A stretch of DNA of 64,000 bases from JANMCE01 sp031410595 (lineage in GTDB: Bacteria > Actinomycetota > Acidimicrobiia > Acidimicrobiales > Ilumatobacteraceae), in assembly GCA_031410595.1 (NCBI GenBank), contig JANNZM010000072.1:1-64000 (forward strand). Reading direction: 5' to 3'. The notes under the pieces are model-generated. The model did no database searches, had not been told where the DNA came from, and saw only the letters and a list, made by a program, of their open reading frames with translations. Below, piece after piece: positions 44,429-53,289 of the stretch. Position 1 is the stretch's first letter; each line of letters opens with the position of its first letter. The position numbers were made by a program, and so were the translations under genes.

Positions 44429-45808
44429 ATGCGAAACGGGTTTGACGACTCGGCCTCGCCCGAGTCGAACGGGCTAGATTCGGCGGCGATCCCCGAGGAG
44501 CTGCCGCCCATGTCCGATGGTTCGAAACGTAACCCACTGCTTGCTATTTTCACGACGGTCTTCATCGACCTCCTGGGCTTCGGCATCCTGCTGCCCGTGT
44601 TTCCGCTGCTAATCAACCCGGGTTCGCCCTACAAAGTCATGCCCGGGTCGCCACAACACGGGCTGATCCTCCTCGGCTGGTTGCAGGCAATCTTCCCATT
44701 CTGCATCTTCATCGCCGCACCCGTACTAGGGCAGCTGTCCGACCGGTTCGGGCGTCGCCCGGTGTTGGCCTTCTCCATTGCCGGAACGTCGATCAGCTAC
44801 GTGCTTTTCGCGATCGGCATCATCAACAAGAACCTGCCGCTGCTGTTCTTCGCCAGGGCCTTCGACGGGCTTACCGGCGGAAACATCGCCGTTGCGCAAG
44901 CGGCAATCGGTGACATCAGCACCAACGAGAACCGGGCGAAGAACTTCGGTGTGCTCGGCGCAGCCTTCGGGCTGGGTTTCGTGATTGGGCCATACCTCGG
45001 CGGACGACTCAGCGCGCCGAACACGAGCTTCTACGGCCTGTTCCATACGCCCTCATGGTTCAGCGCCTCCACGCCCTTCTGGTTCGCCTCCATCCTGGCT
45101 GCGCTGAACTGCATGCTCATTCTGTTCAAGTTGCCCGAGACGCTGAAGACGAAGGATCCGAACCGTAGGGTGGAGCTCGGCCGGTCATTCCACAACGTGG
45201 CCGAAGGCTTTGCGTCGCCCCGATTGCGCATTCCACTGCTGGCGACGTTTCTGTTCAACAGCGGCTTCACCTTCTTCACCACCTTCGCTGGTGTGTTCCT
45301 CGCTCGACAGTTCGGTTTCACGCAGTCGAAGACGGGTGACTTCTTCGCCCTTGTCGGTATTTTTATCGCGCTCTCGCAAGGCCTGCTCGTCGGAAAGGTC
45401 GCCAAGAAGCTGCCCGACTTCAAGGTGCTTCGGTTCGCCTTCTTCGGCAATGCTTTGGCGATCTTCACCTATGTGTGGGCCAAGAGCACCCTGCCGCTGT
45501 ATCTCACCGTGCCGATCTTTACCGGTTTCAATGGTCTGTGTATGGCCAACCTCACCAGCCTGGTAAGTCGTTCGGCCGAGATGGGCAAACAGGGTCAGGC
45601 AATGGGCATCTACTCCAGCGTGCAAAGCTTCGCCCAGGTGATCCCCGCCGCCCTTGTCGGCTACATCACCGCTGGCATCGGGTCACGCACGCCGCTCGTT
45701 GTGTCCTCCGTCGTCATGGGCCTCGCCGGACTCGCCTTCGTCACCCTCTTCCGCCCCACCTACGTCGCCTCCGCCCACCCCGGCGCCCCCGCCATGGCCG
45801 CCCACTAA
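44429..45808 (+). CDS. MFS drug-efflux-type transporter (TetA/DHA1-like)
   Basis: The 459-residue protein has twelve predicted membrane helices. It has the DHA1 motif A loop 'GQLSDRFGRRPVLAFSIAG' between helices 2 and 3, and a TetA-like first helix 'VFIDLLGFGILLPVFPLLI'. The cargo is not predictable; drugs or metabolites are typical. An alternative start at ATG 44510 removes 27 polar residues and would be equally compatible with function; no clear ribosome site decides between them. Confidence 0.85.
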   Translation: MRNGFDDSASPESNGLDSAAIPEELPPMSDGSKRNPLLAIFTTVFIDLLGFGILLPVFPLLINPGSPYKVMPGSPQHGLILLGWLQAIFPFCIFIAAPVLGQLSDRFGRRPVLAFSIAGTSISYVLFAIGIINKNLPLLFFARAFDGLTGGNIAVAQAAIGDISTNENRAKNFGVLGAAFGLGFVIGPYLGGRLSAPNTSFYGLFHTPSWFSASTPFWFASILAALNCMLILFKLPETLKTKDPNRRVELGRSFHNVAEGFASPRLRIPLLATFLFNSGFTFFTTFAGVFLARQFGFTQSKTGDFFALVGIFIALSQGLLVGKVAKKLPDFKVLRFAFFGNALAIFTYVWAKSTLPLYLTVPIFTGFNGLCMANLTSLVSRSAEMGKQGQAMGIYSSVQSFAQVIPAALVGYITAGIGSRTPLVVSSVVMGLAGLAFVTLFRPTYVASAHPGAPAMAAH

Positions 45809-45852
45809 GCCAGTCACGGCCGAGCGACGAGCCAGCCGTCTGCCGTACCAGT

Positions 45853-45895
45853 CGGCTTGGGTCACCAACGGGTGCGACCGCAGCCGACGCGTCCG
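45853..45895. repeat. REP-like palindromic repeat, copy 1
   Basis: This 43-base element matches the one at 46938-46980 at 42 positions. Its first 34 bases form an imperfect hairpin: arms 45853-45863 and 45876-45886, pairing at 9 of 11 positions, enclosing ACC-AACG-GGT, which can extend the stem. It lies just after the MFS gene. Confidence 0.7.
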
Positions 45896-45922
45896 ACAGC
45901 TCGAACGAACCTTCGCGGACAA

Positions 45923-45960
45923 GGCGGCGGCCGTCCCGAACGGGTGGGACCGGAGCCGCC
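45923..45960. repeat. REP-like palindromic repeat, diverged copy
   Basis: Arms 45923-45937 and 45946-45960 pair at 12 of 15 positions around GAACGGGT. The 29 bases from 45938 match the core of the 43-base repeats with five differences. It lies immediately before the 3' end of the AbiEi-like gene. Confidence 0.55.
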
Positions 45961-45974
45961 TCGTCCATGTCAGG

Positions 45975-46892
45975 TCAGGAAGCACGGAGGTGGATCTGAA
46001 GGTGCGATCGAACGTCCGTGATGACGGTGGCCGGTCGCTGAAAGACGTCCTCGAAGGTAAATGAGGTCACCATACGACCGAGCGAGGTGAGATGCCGACG
46101 TCGTTCAGCGTCGCGCTGGCGTTGCCTGGGCGAACTGTGAGCCACGTTTCCCTCGACCTCGACGATAAGGGCGAGGGGAGCGAAATCGAAGTCGACACGC
46201 ACCACGGGTTGGCCGGCACGGCGATGCACAACCTGGCATGTCGGTCGAGGCAGCCCGTTCTCGCGACAAAGCACAAGAAACCGACGTTCCAGGCGATTGG
46301 CGCCGCCCGAGTCGACCAGTATCGAGTCCAGCATCGTCACGCCATGCAACCCGGTATGACGAAGAACCTCAAGCCGCTTTCCGAGGAACGCCGCGCTGCA
46401 TGCCCCAAGCCGCAGGGCGCTGTCGACGGCATTCTCCGCTTCCTCGCGACTGCACGTCTGGGCGAGGTCGATGATGGTGCGAGCTGGGCTGGTACAAGGC
46501 CACACCTCATCCACCTTGGATCGATCGATAAGCAGCAGGCCAGAGGTTGAATGCAAGACACCAGAGATGACCCGGTCTCGGTTTCGGCGTGGAACAGTCA
46601 ACTCGACCGGACCCTCCCCGAAGCCGTCAAACTGATGTAGGCATGCGGCGGTTCGGTGACTCAGGACAGCGCTGTCGCCGCAGTCAAAGAGAGCTGAGCG
46701 AAGGAGGAATCGCCAGGTTCGCGGTGTTCCCGGGAACGCAAGACTGCGACGACTGACTCGCTCGATCAGGTCTCGATCGACCCATCGTTGCACTTGTTGC
46801 TTCGTAATCTTGAGCGAGGCGATCTGGGAACGCGAAAAGACACCATCCTGTGTCTGGGCAAGGGCGGCAAGTGAACGTGGGATCTGCTGCAT
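45975..46892 (-). CDS. AbiEi-antitoxin-like / DUF559-type nuclease-fold protein
   Basis: The 305-residue product starts with a winged-helix segment typical of AbiEi-family antitoxin N-termini ('LAALAQTQDGVFSRSQIASL', 'VQRWVDRDLIERV'). It ends with a region resembling DUF559/Vsr-like endonucleases: 'VRVDFDFAPLALIVEVEGN' followed by 'RQRQRDAERRRHLTSLGR'. The acidic residues in 'DFDF' and 'EVEG' fit a restriction-fold catalytic core. No AbiEii-like toxin gene is adjacent, so it is an orphan. Palindromic repeats lie on both sides, suggesting transfer or a preferred insertion site. Function unknown. Confidence 0.75.
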   Translation of the reverse strand: MQQIPRSLAALAQTQDGVFSRSQIASLKITKQQVQRWVDRDLIERVSRRSLAFPGTPRTWRFLLRSALFDCGDSAVLSHRTAACLHQFDGFGEGPVELTVPRRNRDRVISGVLHSTSGLLLIDRSKVDEVWPCTSPARTIIDLAQTCSREEAENAVDSALRLGACSAAFLGKRLEVLRHTGLHGVTMLDSILVDSGGANRLERRFLVLCRENGLPRPTCQVVHRRAGQPVVRVDFDFAPLALIVEVEGNVAHSSPRQRQRDAERRRHLTSLGRMVTSFTFEDVFQRPATVITDVRSHLQIHLRAS

Positions 46893-46937
46893 GCGGAAAG
46901 GTGTGCCGGACCCGACGCCGATCGGAAGAGCACGAGG

Positions 46938-46980
46938 CGGCTGGGGTCACCAACGGGTGCGACCGCAGCCGACGCGTCCG
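46938..46980. repeat. REP-like palindromic repeat, copy 2
   Basis: Same 43-base element as 45853-45895 with one difference, in the same orientation, 1085 bases away and on the other side of the AbiEi-like gene. The hairpin arms (46938-46948 and 46961-46971) pair at 10 of 11 positions. Confidence 0.7.
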
Positions 46981-46994
46981 GGCGTCGATCCCCA

Positions 46995-47603
46995 TTAGAA
47001 CCAGGCGGGGGGAGGGGTGATGGTGTCGCCGACGGGGCGGCTGAAGAGCCAGGCCAGCTCGGCTTTGTCACCGAGCCCGGCGACGTCGGCAGGGATGGGT
47101 TGTCCGAACGCCGAGCGGCGCACGGCGAGGTCGGCAGCGACCCAGGCGTCGGGTAGATCGTGCCAGGTGTAGCCGAGGCCGGCATCCATGCGGTGGACTT
47201 CCACCTCGCGCCACCGACGCTGCGGCACCGACTCGACGGTGATCACGCCGAACGGACCGGATGCTTCACCGCCCCACTGCTCGTCGGTCAACGTGAGCAG
47301 CGTTCGCTCGAAATCATCGGCGGTGGCCCTGATGTGAGCGACTTGTTCGGTGAAGGATCGCTTCGCACCCGCTTCTATATCGGCATTGCGTTGCGGAACG
47401 CCACCCGGGTACATCGCACCGCCGTAAAGCATGTTGCGGCAGCCCTCGGCGTTGCGGGCGATATGGGTGAGCACGTGACCGACCGTCCAATTCGGCAGGA
47501 GGCTGGGTTGGCTGACATCAACGTCACCAAGGCCGGAAAGCCAGTTGACGAGGGCGGTCTGGCTGGCGATGCAGCCGTGAATGAAATCATCTCGTGAGGT
47601 CAT
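46995..47603 (-). CDS. Maleylpyruvate isomerase-family (DinB-like) protein, third paralogue
   Basis: From ATG 47603 the 202-residue product carries 'PSLLPNWTVGHVLTHIARNA' (about 32-51) and 'QRRWREVEVHRMDAGLGYTW' (about 131-150). These are the His-containing helices of the MDMPI/DinB-2 fold, closest in pattern to true mycothiol-dependent maleylpyruvate isomerases ('GAMYPGG' loop). If that assignment is right it would isomerise maleylpyruvate to fumarylpyruvate in gentisate degradation, but no other pathway gene is near. It is divergent from the CDF gene by 21 bases. Confidence 0.75.
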   Translation of the reverse strand: MTSRDDFIHGCIASQTALVNWLSGLGDVDVSQPSLLPNWTVGHVLTHIARNAEGCRNMLYGGAMYPGGVPQRNADIEAGAKRSFTEQVAHIRATADDFERTLLTLTDEQWGGEASGPFGVITVESVPQRRWREVEVHRMDAGLGYTWHDLPDAWVAADLAVRRSAFGQPIPADVAGLGDKAELAWLFSRPVGDTITPPPAWF

Positions 47604-47624
47604 GATCTGATTCAATCGCGTTTC

Positions 47625-48536
47625 GTGCAAGACGGAAGCAAAAAAGCCATAGTCGCGGCGTTCGCCGCCAACCTGGGCATCGCCATCGCCAAATTCATCG
47701 GCTTTGCGTTGACCCGGTCGACCGGCATGCTGGCCGAAGCGGTGCACTCGCTGGCCGACACCGGCAATCAGGGCCTGCTCATGCTCGGGAGCAAGAAGTC
47801 ACAAAAGGACGCCACCGCCAAGCATCCGTTCGGCTACGGGCGGGAGCGGTACTTCTGGGCCTTCGCAGTGGCCCTGGTGATCTTCTCGCTCGGCGGCGCC
47901 TTCGCGTTCTACGAGGGCCTCGACAAGATGTTCCACCCGCATGAGCCAAAGAATTTCGGAATCGGGCTCGGCATCCTGCTGATCTCCGTGGTGCTAGAGG
48001 GCTACTCGTTCAGGACGGCCATGGCCGAAGCAAACAAGATGAGAGGGAACGCCAAGTTCTTCCAGTTCCTGCGTCACGCGAAAACGCCGGAGCTCCCAGT
48101 GGTGCTGCTTGAAGACACCGGCGCACTCCTCGGGTTGGTCATTGCCCTCGTCGGTCTGACATTGGCGAAGATTACCGGCAACGCCCGCTGGGACGCGGTC
48201 GGGTCACTGAGCATCGGCGTACTTTTAATTGCAATTGCAATCTTCTTGTCAGTCGAGATGAAGAGCCTGCTGATCGGCGAGGCTGCGTCCGACGATCAGG
48301 AGGCGGCCATCGCAGCAGCCATCGAAAGCTCGCCCGAAGTGGTACGCCTCATCCATCTACGCACCATGCATCTCGGCCCGGATGAAGTACTGCTCGGCAC
48401 CAAGATTCACTTCGACGATGCGTTCAGCACCGCAGGGTTGGCCGTCGCCATCGACGCCGTAGAAGCCCGCATCCGCGCCGCGGTTCCCTCCACCCGTGTG
48501 ATTTACGTGGAGCCCGACATCACCCGCCCCATATGA
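47625..48536 (+). CDS. Cation diffusion facilitator (CDF) family transporter
   Basis: The 303-residue protein has the CDF fold. The metal-site motif S/H-x3-D is visible in 'EAVHSLADTGNQG' (about 38-50), 'HPFGYGRERYFW' follows, and a C-terminal cytosolic domain begins near 205. It should export a divalent metal such as Zn or Mn in exchange for protons. GTG start at 47625. The stop overlaps the thiamine pyrophosphokinase start (ATGA), so the genes are coupled. Confidence 0.9.
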   Translation: MQDGSKKAIVAAFAANLGIAIAKFIGFALTRSTGMLAEAVHSLADTGNQGLLMLGSKKSQKDATAKHPFGYGRERYFWAFAVALVIFSLGGAFAFYEGLDKMFHPHEPKNFGIGLGILLISVVLEGYSFRTAMAEANKMRGNAKFFQFLRHAKTPELPVVLLEDTGALLGLVIALVGLTLAKITGNARWDAVGSLSIGVLLIAIAIFLSVEMKSLLIGEAASDDQEAAIAAAIESSPEVVRLIHLRTMHLGPDEVLLGTKIHFDDAFSTAGLAVAIDAVEARIRAAVPSTRVIYVEPDITRPI

Positions 48537-49207
48537 CCTCACGGGTCGTGATCATGCTGGGTGGCGAACCGCCCGACCCGCGACTACGTCGCCATGTGCC
48601 ATCCCTGCCCGACGCGGTCATCGCAGCCGACGGAGGCATCGATCACGCCATCGCATGGGATTTGCCGATCATGATCGCGGTAGGAGATATGGACTCGGTG
48701 TCTCTCGCCGGTCTCGCTCATCTGCAGCAGGAACGCATCGCCACGGAACGCCATCCTGGCGACAAGGAAGCCTCCGACGGCGAACTCGCCCTTGAGGTCG
48801 CGTTGCGTTGGGACCCGCAGGAAGTCCATTTGTTTACCGGCGGCGGGGTGGACCGGCTCGATCACCTGTTGATCACCACCGCTCTACTCACCCATCCCTC
48901 GCTCGCAACGCGGCGAGTGCGGGCCTGGATCGGGTCGACGTTGATCATCTCGCTGCAGTCCGGGCAATCGGCCGACTTCTGGGGACACCAGGGGGCCGAC
49001 ATCACCCTCTTGGCCGTCAACGGGCCGGCTCAGGGCGTGCGCACCGTCGGACTCGAGTTTCCGTTGCACGGCGAAACGCTGCAACCGTGGAGTAGCCGGG
49101 GTCTTTCCAACAGGGCCATGGGGCGCATGTGCGAGATCACGATCGACCAGGGTTGCCTGCTGGTGATCAGGCCGAATGCCGCCGCCGATGTGGCGAACAT
49201 AGAGTAA
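48533..49207 (+). CDS. Thiamine pyrophosphokinase
   Basis: This 224-residue enzyme converts thiamine to thiamine diphosphate using ATP. It has 'AADGGIDHAIAWDLPIMIAVGDMDS' in two motifs ('AADGGIDHA' and 'VGDMDS'), then 'RHPGDKEASDGELALEVAL' and 'GGGVDRLDHLLITTALL', the diagnostic series of the family. The thiamine-binding C-terminal part includes 'LSNRAMGRMCEITIDQG'. Coupling to a CDF exporter has no obvious logic. Thiamine diphosphate is the cofactor of Dxs encoded about 9 kb upstream. Confidence 0.9.
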   Translation: MTSRVVIMLGGEPPDPRLRRHVPSLPDAVIAADGGIDHAIAWDLPIMIAVGDMDSVSLAGLAHLQQERIATERHPGDKEASDGELALEVALRWDPQEVHLFTGGGVDRLDHLLITTALLTHPSLATRRVRAWIGSTLIISLQSGQSADFWGHQGADITLLAVNGPAQGVRTVGLEFPLHGETLQPWSSRGLSNRAMGRMCEITIDQGCLLVIRPNAAADVANIE

Positions 49208-49276
49208 CTCCGAACAACCGCAGGCCTTCCACGGTCGATACCCTGTCTGCGTCCGTAAACCGATCGGGAGACACCA

Positions 49277-51517
49277 GTGACCACTAGACGCGGGATTGGC
49301 ATGGGCATCATCACGTTGGTGATGGCGGGACTTCCGATTTTCACGCCATCGGCCCAAGCCAAAGTTGCCCCGCCAACGCCGGCCCCGGCTAGCGCGGATA
49401 GCGCGGCTGGCAGCGACCCCAACGTGCTGATCGATCGTGGCCTGGCCGTTGGTTCCGTCACGGCGCAGTCGGCGGCCAACAGCCCTTTTGTGTCCGTTTT
49501 CCCCCGCCGCCTGCTGGACACCCGCGACGGCACCGGCGGTATCCGCGGAAAGATCCCCGCCGCAAACACCGTCAAGTTGCGGGTGGTCGGTCCCGGCACG
49601 GGGAACGCCGAGGTAGCCACCGCGGTCGCGCTCAACGTCACGGCGCTCGACTCGAACGACGCGGGGTTCATCACGGTGTGGCCCTGTGACAAGGCCGAGC
49701 CCGCCACGTCGAACCTCAACTTTGCGGCCAAGCAGACCATTCCGAACGCCGTCGTCACTCGAATCAGTGCCGATGGCTACATCTGTTTGAAGGCGTCCGC
49801 TGGCGTAGGGGTGCTGGTGGATTCAAGCGGTTGGTTCCCTGCTGGTTCGTACATGCAGCCCAAGTCGCCAGACCGTCTGATCGATACGCGCGACATCGGC
49901 ATCGTCGCTGCCAATACACCGCTCGAAGTTCCGGTAACCGGACGGTTCGACGTGCCCGCCGACGCCAGCGCCACCCTGATCAACGTGACGGCGGTCGGTG
50001 CCGTGGCCGACGGCTTCGTCACGGTCTATCCCTGCGGCCAAGTCGCTCCACTTGCGTCCAACATCAACTTCCGAGCTGGGCAGAACGTGCCAAACCTCGT
50101 TCTCGCGGCGGCGGGAGTAGGAGGCAAAACGTGTATCCAGTCCTCAGTCGCCACCCACATTCTGGCCGATGTCACGGCCTGGTTCCCGGCCGTCGCTGAT
50201 GTAAAAGCGCAGGTGCCCGCCCGCATCATGGACACTCGCATCGCCCGTCCGGACTCGGCCGCTCCGGGACGTGTCGGCTCGGGTGAGACGTTGACGCTCG
50301 CGCTGCATCAGACACCCGCCAATCCTTTGCTGCTCAAGTCAACCGGAGCGATCGTCAACGTCACGGTTACCGGCCCGCGTACCGCCGGATTCATGACCGT
50401 GTTCCCGTGCGGAACGGCGCGCCCGCTTGCGTCCAACCTCAACTTCCAGGCCGGCGTCGACGCAGCAAACCTGGTGATCACCTCCAGCGACGCGGATGGC
50501 AATATCTGCCTCTACAGCGACTCCGTTGCCGACGTGATTGTCGATGTGGACGGACTCTTCAACTCCGTCCACCATGCCGCGCCGTTCTCCACCGCAACAA
50601 CCACCCCGCTGCCCGTGGCCCACACCGGGACGATCACCGGATCGGTGCCTGCCACCCAGGCCCTTCCCTGGAGCGACATCGACTTCGGCCGTACAAACCT
50701 CCCCCGAGGTGACTGGGGCTATCTCACCGCCGCGCAGGCACCGACCTTCGTGGGCGAACTGCTCATCACGGCGTTCGACTCCCTGCAGTACCGCTGCAGC
50801 GGTACTGTCGTCGCCCCTGACGTGATCCTCACTGCGGGCCACTGCGTGTTGGATGAGCCAGTCGCTCCTTCACCTCTTCCACTGAAAGCCCTCAAGGTGT
50901 CGTTCACACCGGGCTTGTACGGCGCCACGAGCGCACTCGGTGAATGGCACACCGCCAGCGCAGCTGACATCCATCCCAGCGACGGCTACTTCAATGACCT
51001 GAGGAAAGACACGCCCCTGGTCACCGAGATTCATGTGACGACCGACGACTGGGCGCTCGTGAAGCTGGCACCAAACGGCAGCGGGCAGCACATCGGCGAC
51101 GTGACGGGTTTCGTGCCGGTTGCCCCCGACCTTGGCCGAGCTCCCCTGGCGAAGATGTCGCTGCACTATCCGGCCGGCGGATTTTTCAGCGAGCACTGCC
51201 GCGGCGGCAACCCCCTCAACTGCCAGCCCGTCTTTTGCACCAGCCCGAACCCGCCGGTGTTCTCGGCCGACAGGCCCGGCCGTTACGTCGTATCGATTGG
51301 GTGTCCGTTGATGAACGGGTCGAGTGGTGGCGGCGTGTTCAGCTTCTACAACGGACAGTGGTGGGTAGTGTCGGTGATCTCCCGCGGATCCGACAATTTG
51401 ATTAATGGCGAGGTCAACACTGGGCCAGCATCAGACGGCGCCTACACGGTCAACACGATCGGCCCTGAGCTGAACGCAGACGCCTACCCGGCGCTTCTCG
51501 CGGCGGCTTCCGCGTAA
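49277..51517 (+). CDS. Secreted trypsin-like serine protease with three N-terminal 'RLLDTR' modules
   Basis: The 746-residue product has a signal peptide (to about residue 29, PSAQA). Three tandem modules (about 71-190, 191-309, 310-430) come before the enzyme domain, the reverse of the other four module proteins. The protease domain has H522 in 'ILTAGHCVLD', a likely catalytic D591 in 'TDDWALVKL', and S683 in 'MNGSSGGGVFSF'. The S1 motif GDSGG is here GSSGG. Each module has the Cys pair ('WPC/YPC/FPC' and 'ICL/TCI/ICL') also seen in the amidase. GTG start with GGGAG seven bases before it. Confidence 0.85.
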   Translation: MTTRRGIGMGIITLVMAGLPIFTPSAQAKVAPPTPAPASADSAAGSDPNVLIDRGLAVGSVTAQSAANSPFVSVFPRRLLDTRDGTGGIRGKIPAANTVKLRVVGPGTGNAEVATAVALNVTALDSNDAGFITVWPCDKAEPATSNLNFAAKQTIPNAVVTRISADGYICLKASAGVGVLVDSSGWFPAGSYMQPKSPDRLIDTRDIGIVAANTPLEVPVTGRFDVPADASATLINVTAVGAVADGFVTVYPCGQVAPLASNINFRAGQNVPNLVLAAAGVGGKTCIQSSVATHILADVTAWFPAVADVKAQVPARIMDTRIARPDSAAPGRVGSGETLTLALHQTPANPLLLKSTGAIVNVTVTGPRTAGFMTVFPCGTARPLASNLNFQAGVDAANLVITSSDADGNICLYSDSVADVIVDVDGLFNSVHHAAPFSTATTTPLPVAHTGTITGSVPATQALPWSDIDFGRTNLPRGDWGYLTAAQAPTFVGELLITAFDSLQYRCSGTVVAPDVILTAGHCVLDEPVAPSPLPLKALKVSFTPGLYGATSALGEWHTASAADIHPSDGYFNDLRKDTPLVTEIHVTTDDWALVKLAPNGSGQHIGDVTGFVPVAPDLGRAPLAKMSLHYPAGGFFSEHCRGGNPLNCQPVFCTSPNPPVFSADRPGRYVVSIGCPLMNGSSGGGVFSFYNGQWWVVSVISRGSDNLINGEVNTGPASDGAYTVNTIGPELNADAYPALLAAASA

Positions 51518-51564
51518 GCACCATCTTGAAGGTCGTGGGGGCTCGTCCACTACGGTGAGCCGTC

Positions 51565-52500
51565 ATGACTTCAACGGTTCGTACTGCTTCTGGTGCTGGT
51601 CTGGCTACTCGCTCGATCGTCTCGGGAAAGACGCTGGCGGTGCATTATCCGTCCGTGGCACTTGGCGATGTTCACCATGAGTTCGACGGTGCGCTCAAGG
51701 CCCTGGCCGGCCACGACACCGTCCGTAACGTCGACCGTGTCGTCATCAACCGCACCATCGTTCTCGATGCCGCTCCGGTCGATGTCGAGGATGTCTACCT
51801 GCGCCTTCACCTGCTGTCGCACCGACTCGTGCAGCCGCACGGGCAAAACCTCGACGGCATTTTCGGGCTGCTGAACACCGTTGTGTGGACCAACTACGGC
51901 CCCTGCGATCCGGATGATTTCGAACTGACTCGGCTCCACCTCGCGGCCGGCGGGATGCCGGTGCAGGTCTTTGGCGTCGACAAGTTCCCGCGCATGACCG
52001 ACTTCGTCATTCCATCAGGTGTACGCATCGCGCACGCCGATCGCGTTCGTCTCGGTGCTCATCTCGCCGAGGGCACGGTAGTCATGCATGAGGGCTTCGT
52101 GAACTTCAACGCTGGAACCCTAGGAACGGCAATGGTGGAAGGGCGCATCTCGGCCGGCGTGGTGGTCGGTGCCAACTCCGATATCGGAGGGGGCGCATCC
52201 ATCATGGGCACGCTGTCGGGGGGCGGTAAGGAACGCATTACCGTGGGCGAGCGTTGCCTGCTTGGCGCCAACGCCGGTATCGGCATCAGCCTCGGGGACG
52301 ACTGCACGGTGGAGGCTGGGCTCTACGTGACAGCTGGCACGCGTGTGGTTTTACCTGACGGTGAAGTTGTGAAAGCACGGGCACTTTCTGGCCAATCCGG
52401 CCTCCTTTTCCTGCGCGACAGCGAAACGGGAGCGGTTCGGGCCAAGATGCGCTCCGGAACATGGGGCGGGCTCAACCAGCTTCTTCACTCCGCAACGTGA
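51565..52500 (+). CDS. dapD: 2,3,4,5-tetrahydropyridine-2,6-dicarboxylate N-succinyltransferase
   Basis: DapD succinylates tetrahydrodipicolinate in the lysine/meso-diaminopimelate pathway. The 311-residue protein is of the longer actinobacterial type. It has an N-terminal helical domain, then a left-handed beta helix built of hexapeptides ('GVRIAHADRVRLGAHLAEGT', 'VVVGANSDIGGGASIMGTLS', 'CLLGANAGIGISLGDDCTVE'), and a C-terminal 'SGTWGGLNQLLH'. ATG 51565. It is monocistronic by spacing, with 47 bases to the preceding gene and 30 to the next. Confidence 0.95.
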   Translation: MTSTVRTASGAGLATRSIVSGKTLAVHYPSVALGDVHHEFDGALKALAGHDTVRNVDRVVINRTIVLDAAPVDVEDVYLRLHLLSHRLVQPHGQNLDGIFGLLNTVVWTNYGPCDPDDFELTRLHLAAGGMPVQVFGVDKFPRMTDFVIPSGVRIAHADRVRLGAHLAEGTVVMHEGFVNFNAGTLGTAMVEGRISAGVVVGANSDIGGGASIMGTLSGGGKERITVGERCLLGANAGIGISLGDDCTVEAGLYVTAGTRVVLPDGEVVKARALSGQSGLLFLRDSETGAVRAKMRSGTWGGLNQLLHSAT

Positions 52501-52530
52501 CTCTCCGAATTCGGCTGTAGCCTTTACGAA

Positions 52531-53289
52531 ATGTCCAGATTTAAGGTCGGCCTGCAACTGCATCCGCAGGCGACCACCACCGATGCCCTGCAGACCGCAT
52601 GGCAAGCTGCCGACAACATGGGTGTCGACACCTTGTGGGTTTGGGATCACTTCTACCCCCTCTACGGGGAGCCCGACGAAACACACTTTGAGGCGTGGAC
52701 CCTTCTGGCCGCCATGGCGGTCACCACCCGTCGCGCCCACTTCGGCGCCATGGTTTCGTGCCTGACGTACCGAAACGCCGACCTCACGGCCGACATGGCC
52801 CGTACCATCGATCACCTCTCGGGCGGTCGCTTCATCCTCGGCATCGGCGCAGGCTGGTTCGAGCGCGACTACGACGAGTACGGGTACCACTTCGGCACGG
52901 CGGGAGAGCGCCTCAACCTCCTGGCCGAAGCGTTACCCCGCATCAAGGCCCGGCTGGCCAAACTCAATCCACCGCCCGCGGGATCCATGAAGATGCTCAT
53001 CGGTGGCGGCGGCGAAAAGAAGACGCTCAAGATGGTGGCGCAGTACGCCCAGATGTGGAACACCACTTCCTCTGATCTCGATGAAATCTCCCGCAAGAAC
53101 CGCGTCCTCGACAAATGGTGCGTCGATCTCGGCCGTGACCCAGCTGAGATCGAGCGCACCGCTCTCGTCGGCCCTGAGACCGACCCCGATGCTTACCTTG
53201 CTGCGGGCATTACGCACCTCGTGCTGACCTCGGGCCATCCATTCGACCTGGCCCCGTTGCAGCGCCTGCTCGACCTCGCCCACGAATGA
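52531..53289 (+). CDS. LLM-class (F420-dependent type) oxidoreductase
   Basis: The 252-residue protein is a luciferase-like TIM-barrel oxidoreductase. It has 'VGLQLHPQATTTDALQTAWQ' at the start, 'DTLWVWDHFYPLYG', 'MARTIDHLSGGRFILGIGAG' and 'YDEYGYHFGTAGERLNLLAE', the last being diagnostic. Actinobacterial members with this pattern usually use coenzyme F420. Substrate unknown. The stop overlaps the start of a GNAT gene (ATGA). Confidence 0.88.
   Translation: MSRFKVGLQLHPQATTTDALQTAWQAADNMGVDTLWVWDHFYPLYGEPDETHFEAWTLLAAMAVTTRRAHFGAMVSCLTYRNADLTADMARTIDHLSGGRFILGIGAGWFERDYDEYGYHFGTAGERLNLLAEALPRIKARLAKLNPPPAGSMKMLIGGGGEKKTLKMVAQYAQMWNTTSSDLDEISRKNRVLDKWCVDLGRDPAEIERTALVGPETDPDAYLAAGITHLVLTSGHPFDLAPLQRLLDLAHE

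Noticed and set aside
45975..46892. A complete AbiE toxin-antitoxin system
   Set aside because: No nucleotidyltransferase (AbiEii-like) gene is adjacent on either side, and the C-terminus looks like a nuclease fold rather than an antitoxin dimer domain.
45853..46980. The 43-base repeats as a CRISPR array
   Set aside because: Only two near-identical copies, 1085 bases apart and separated by a gene, with no regular spacers and no cas gene.
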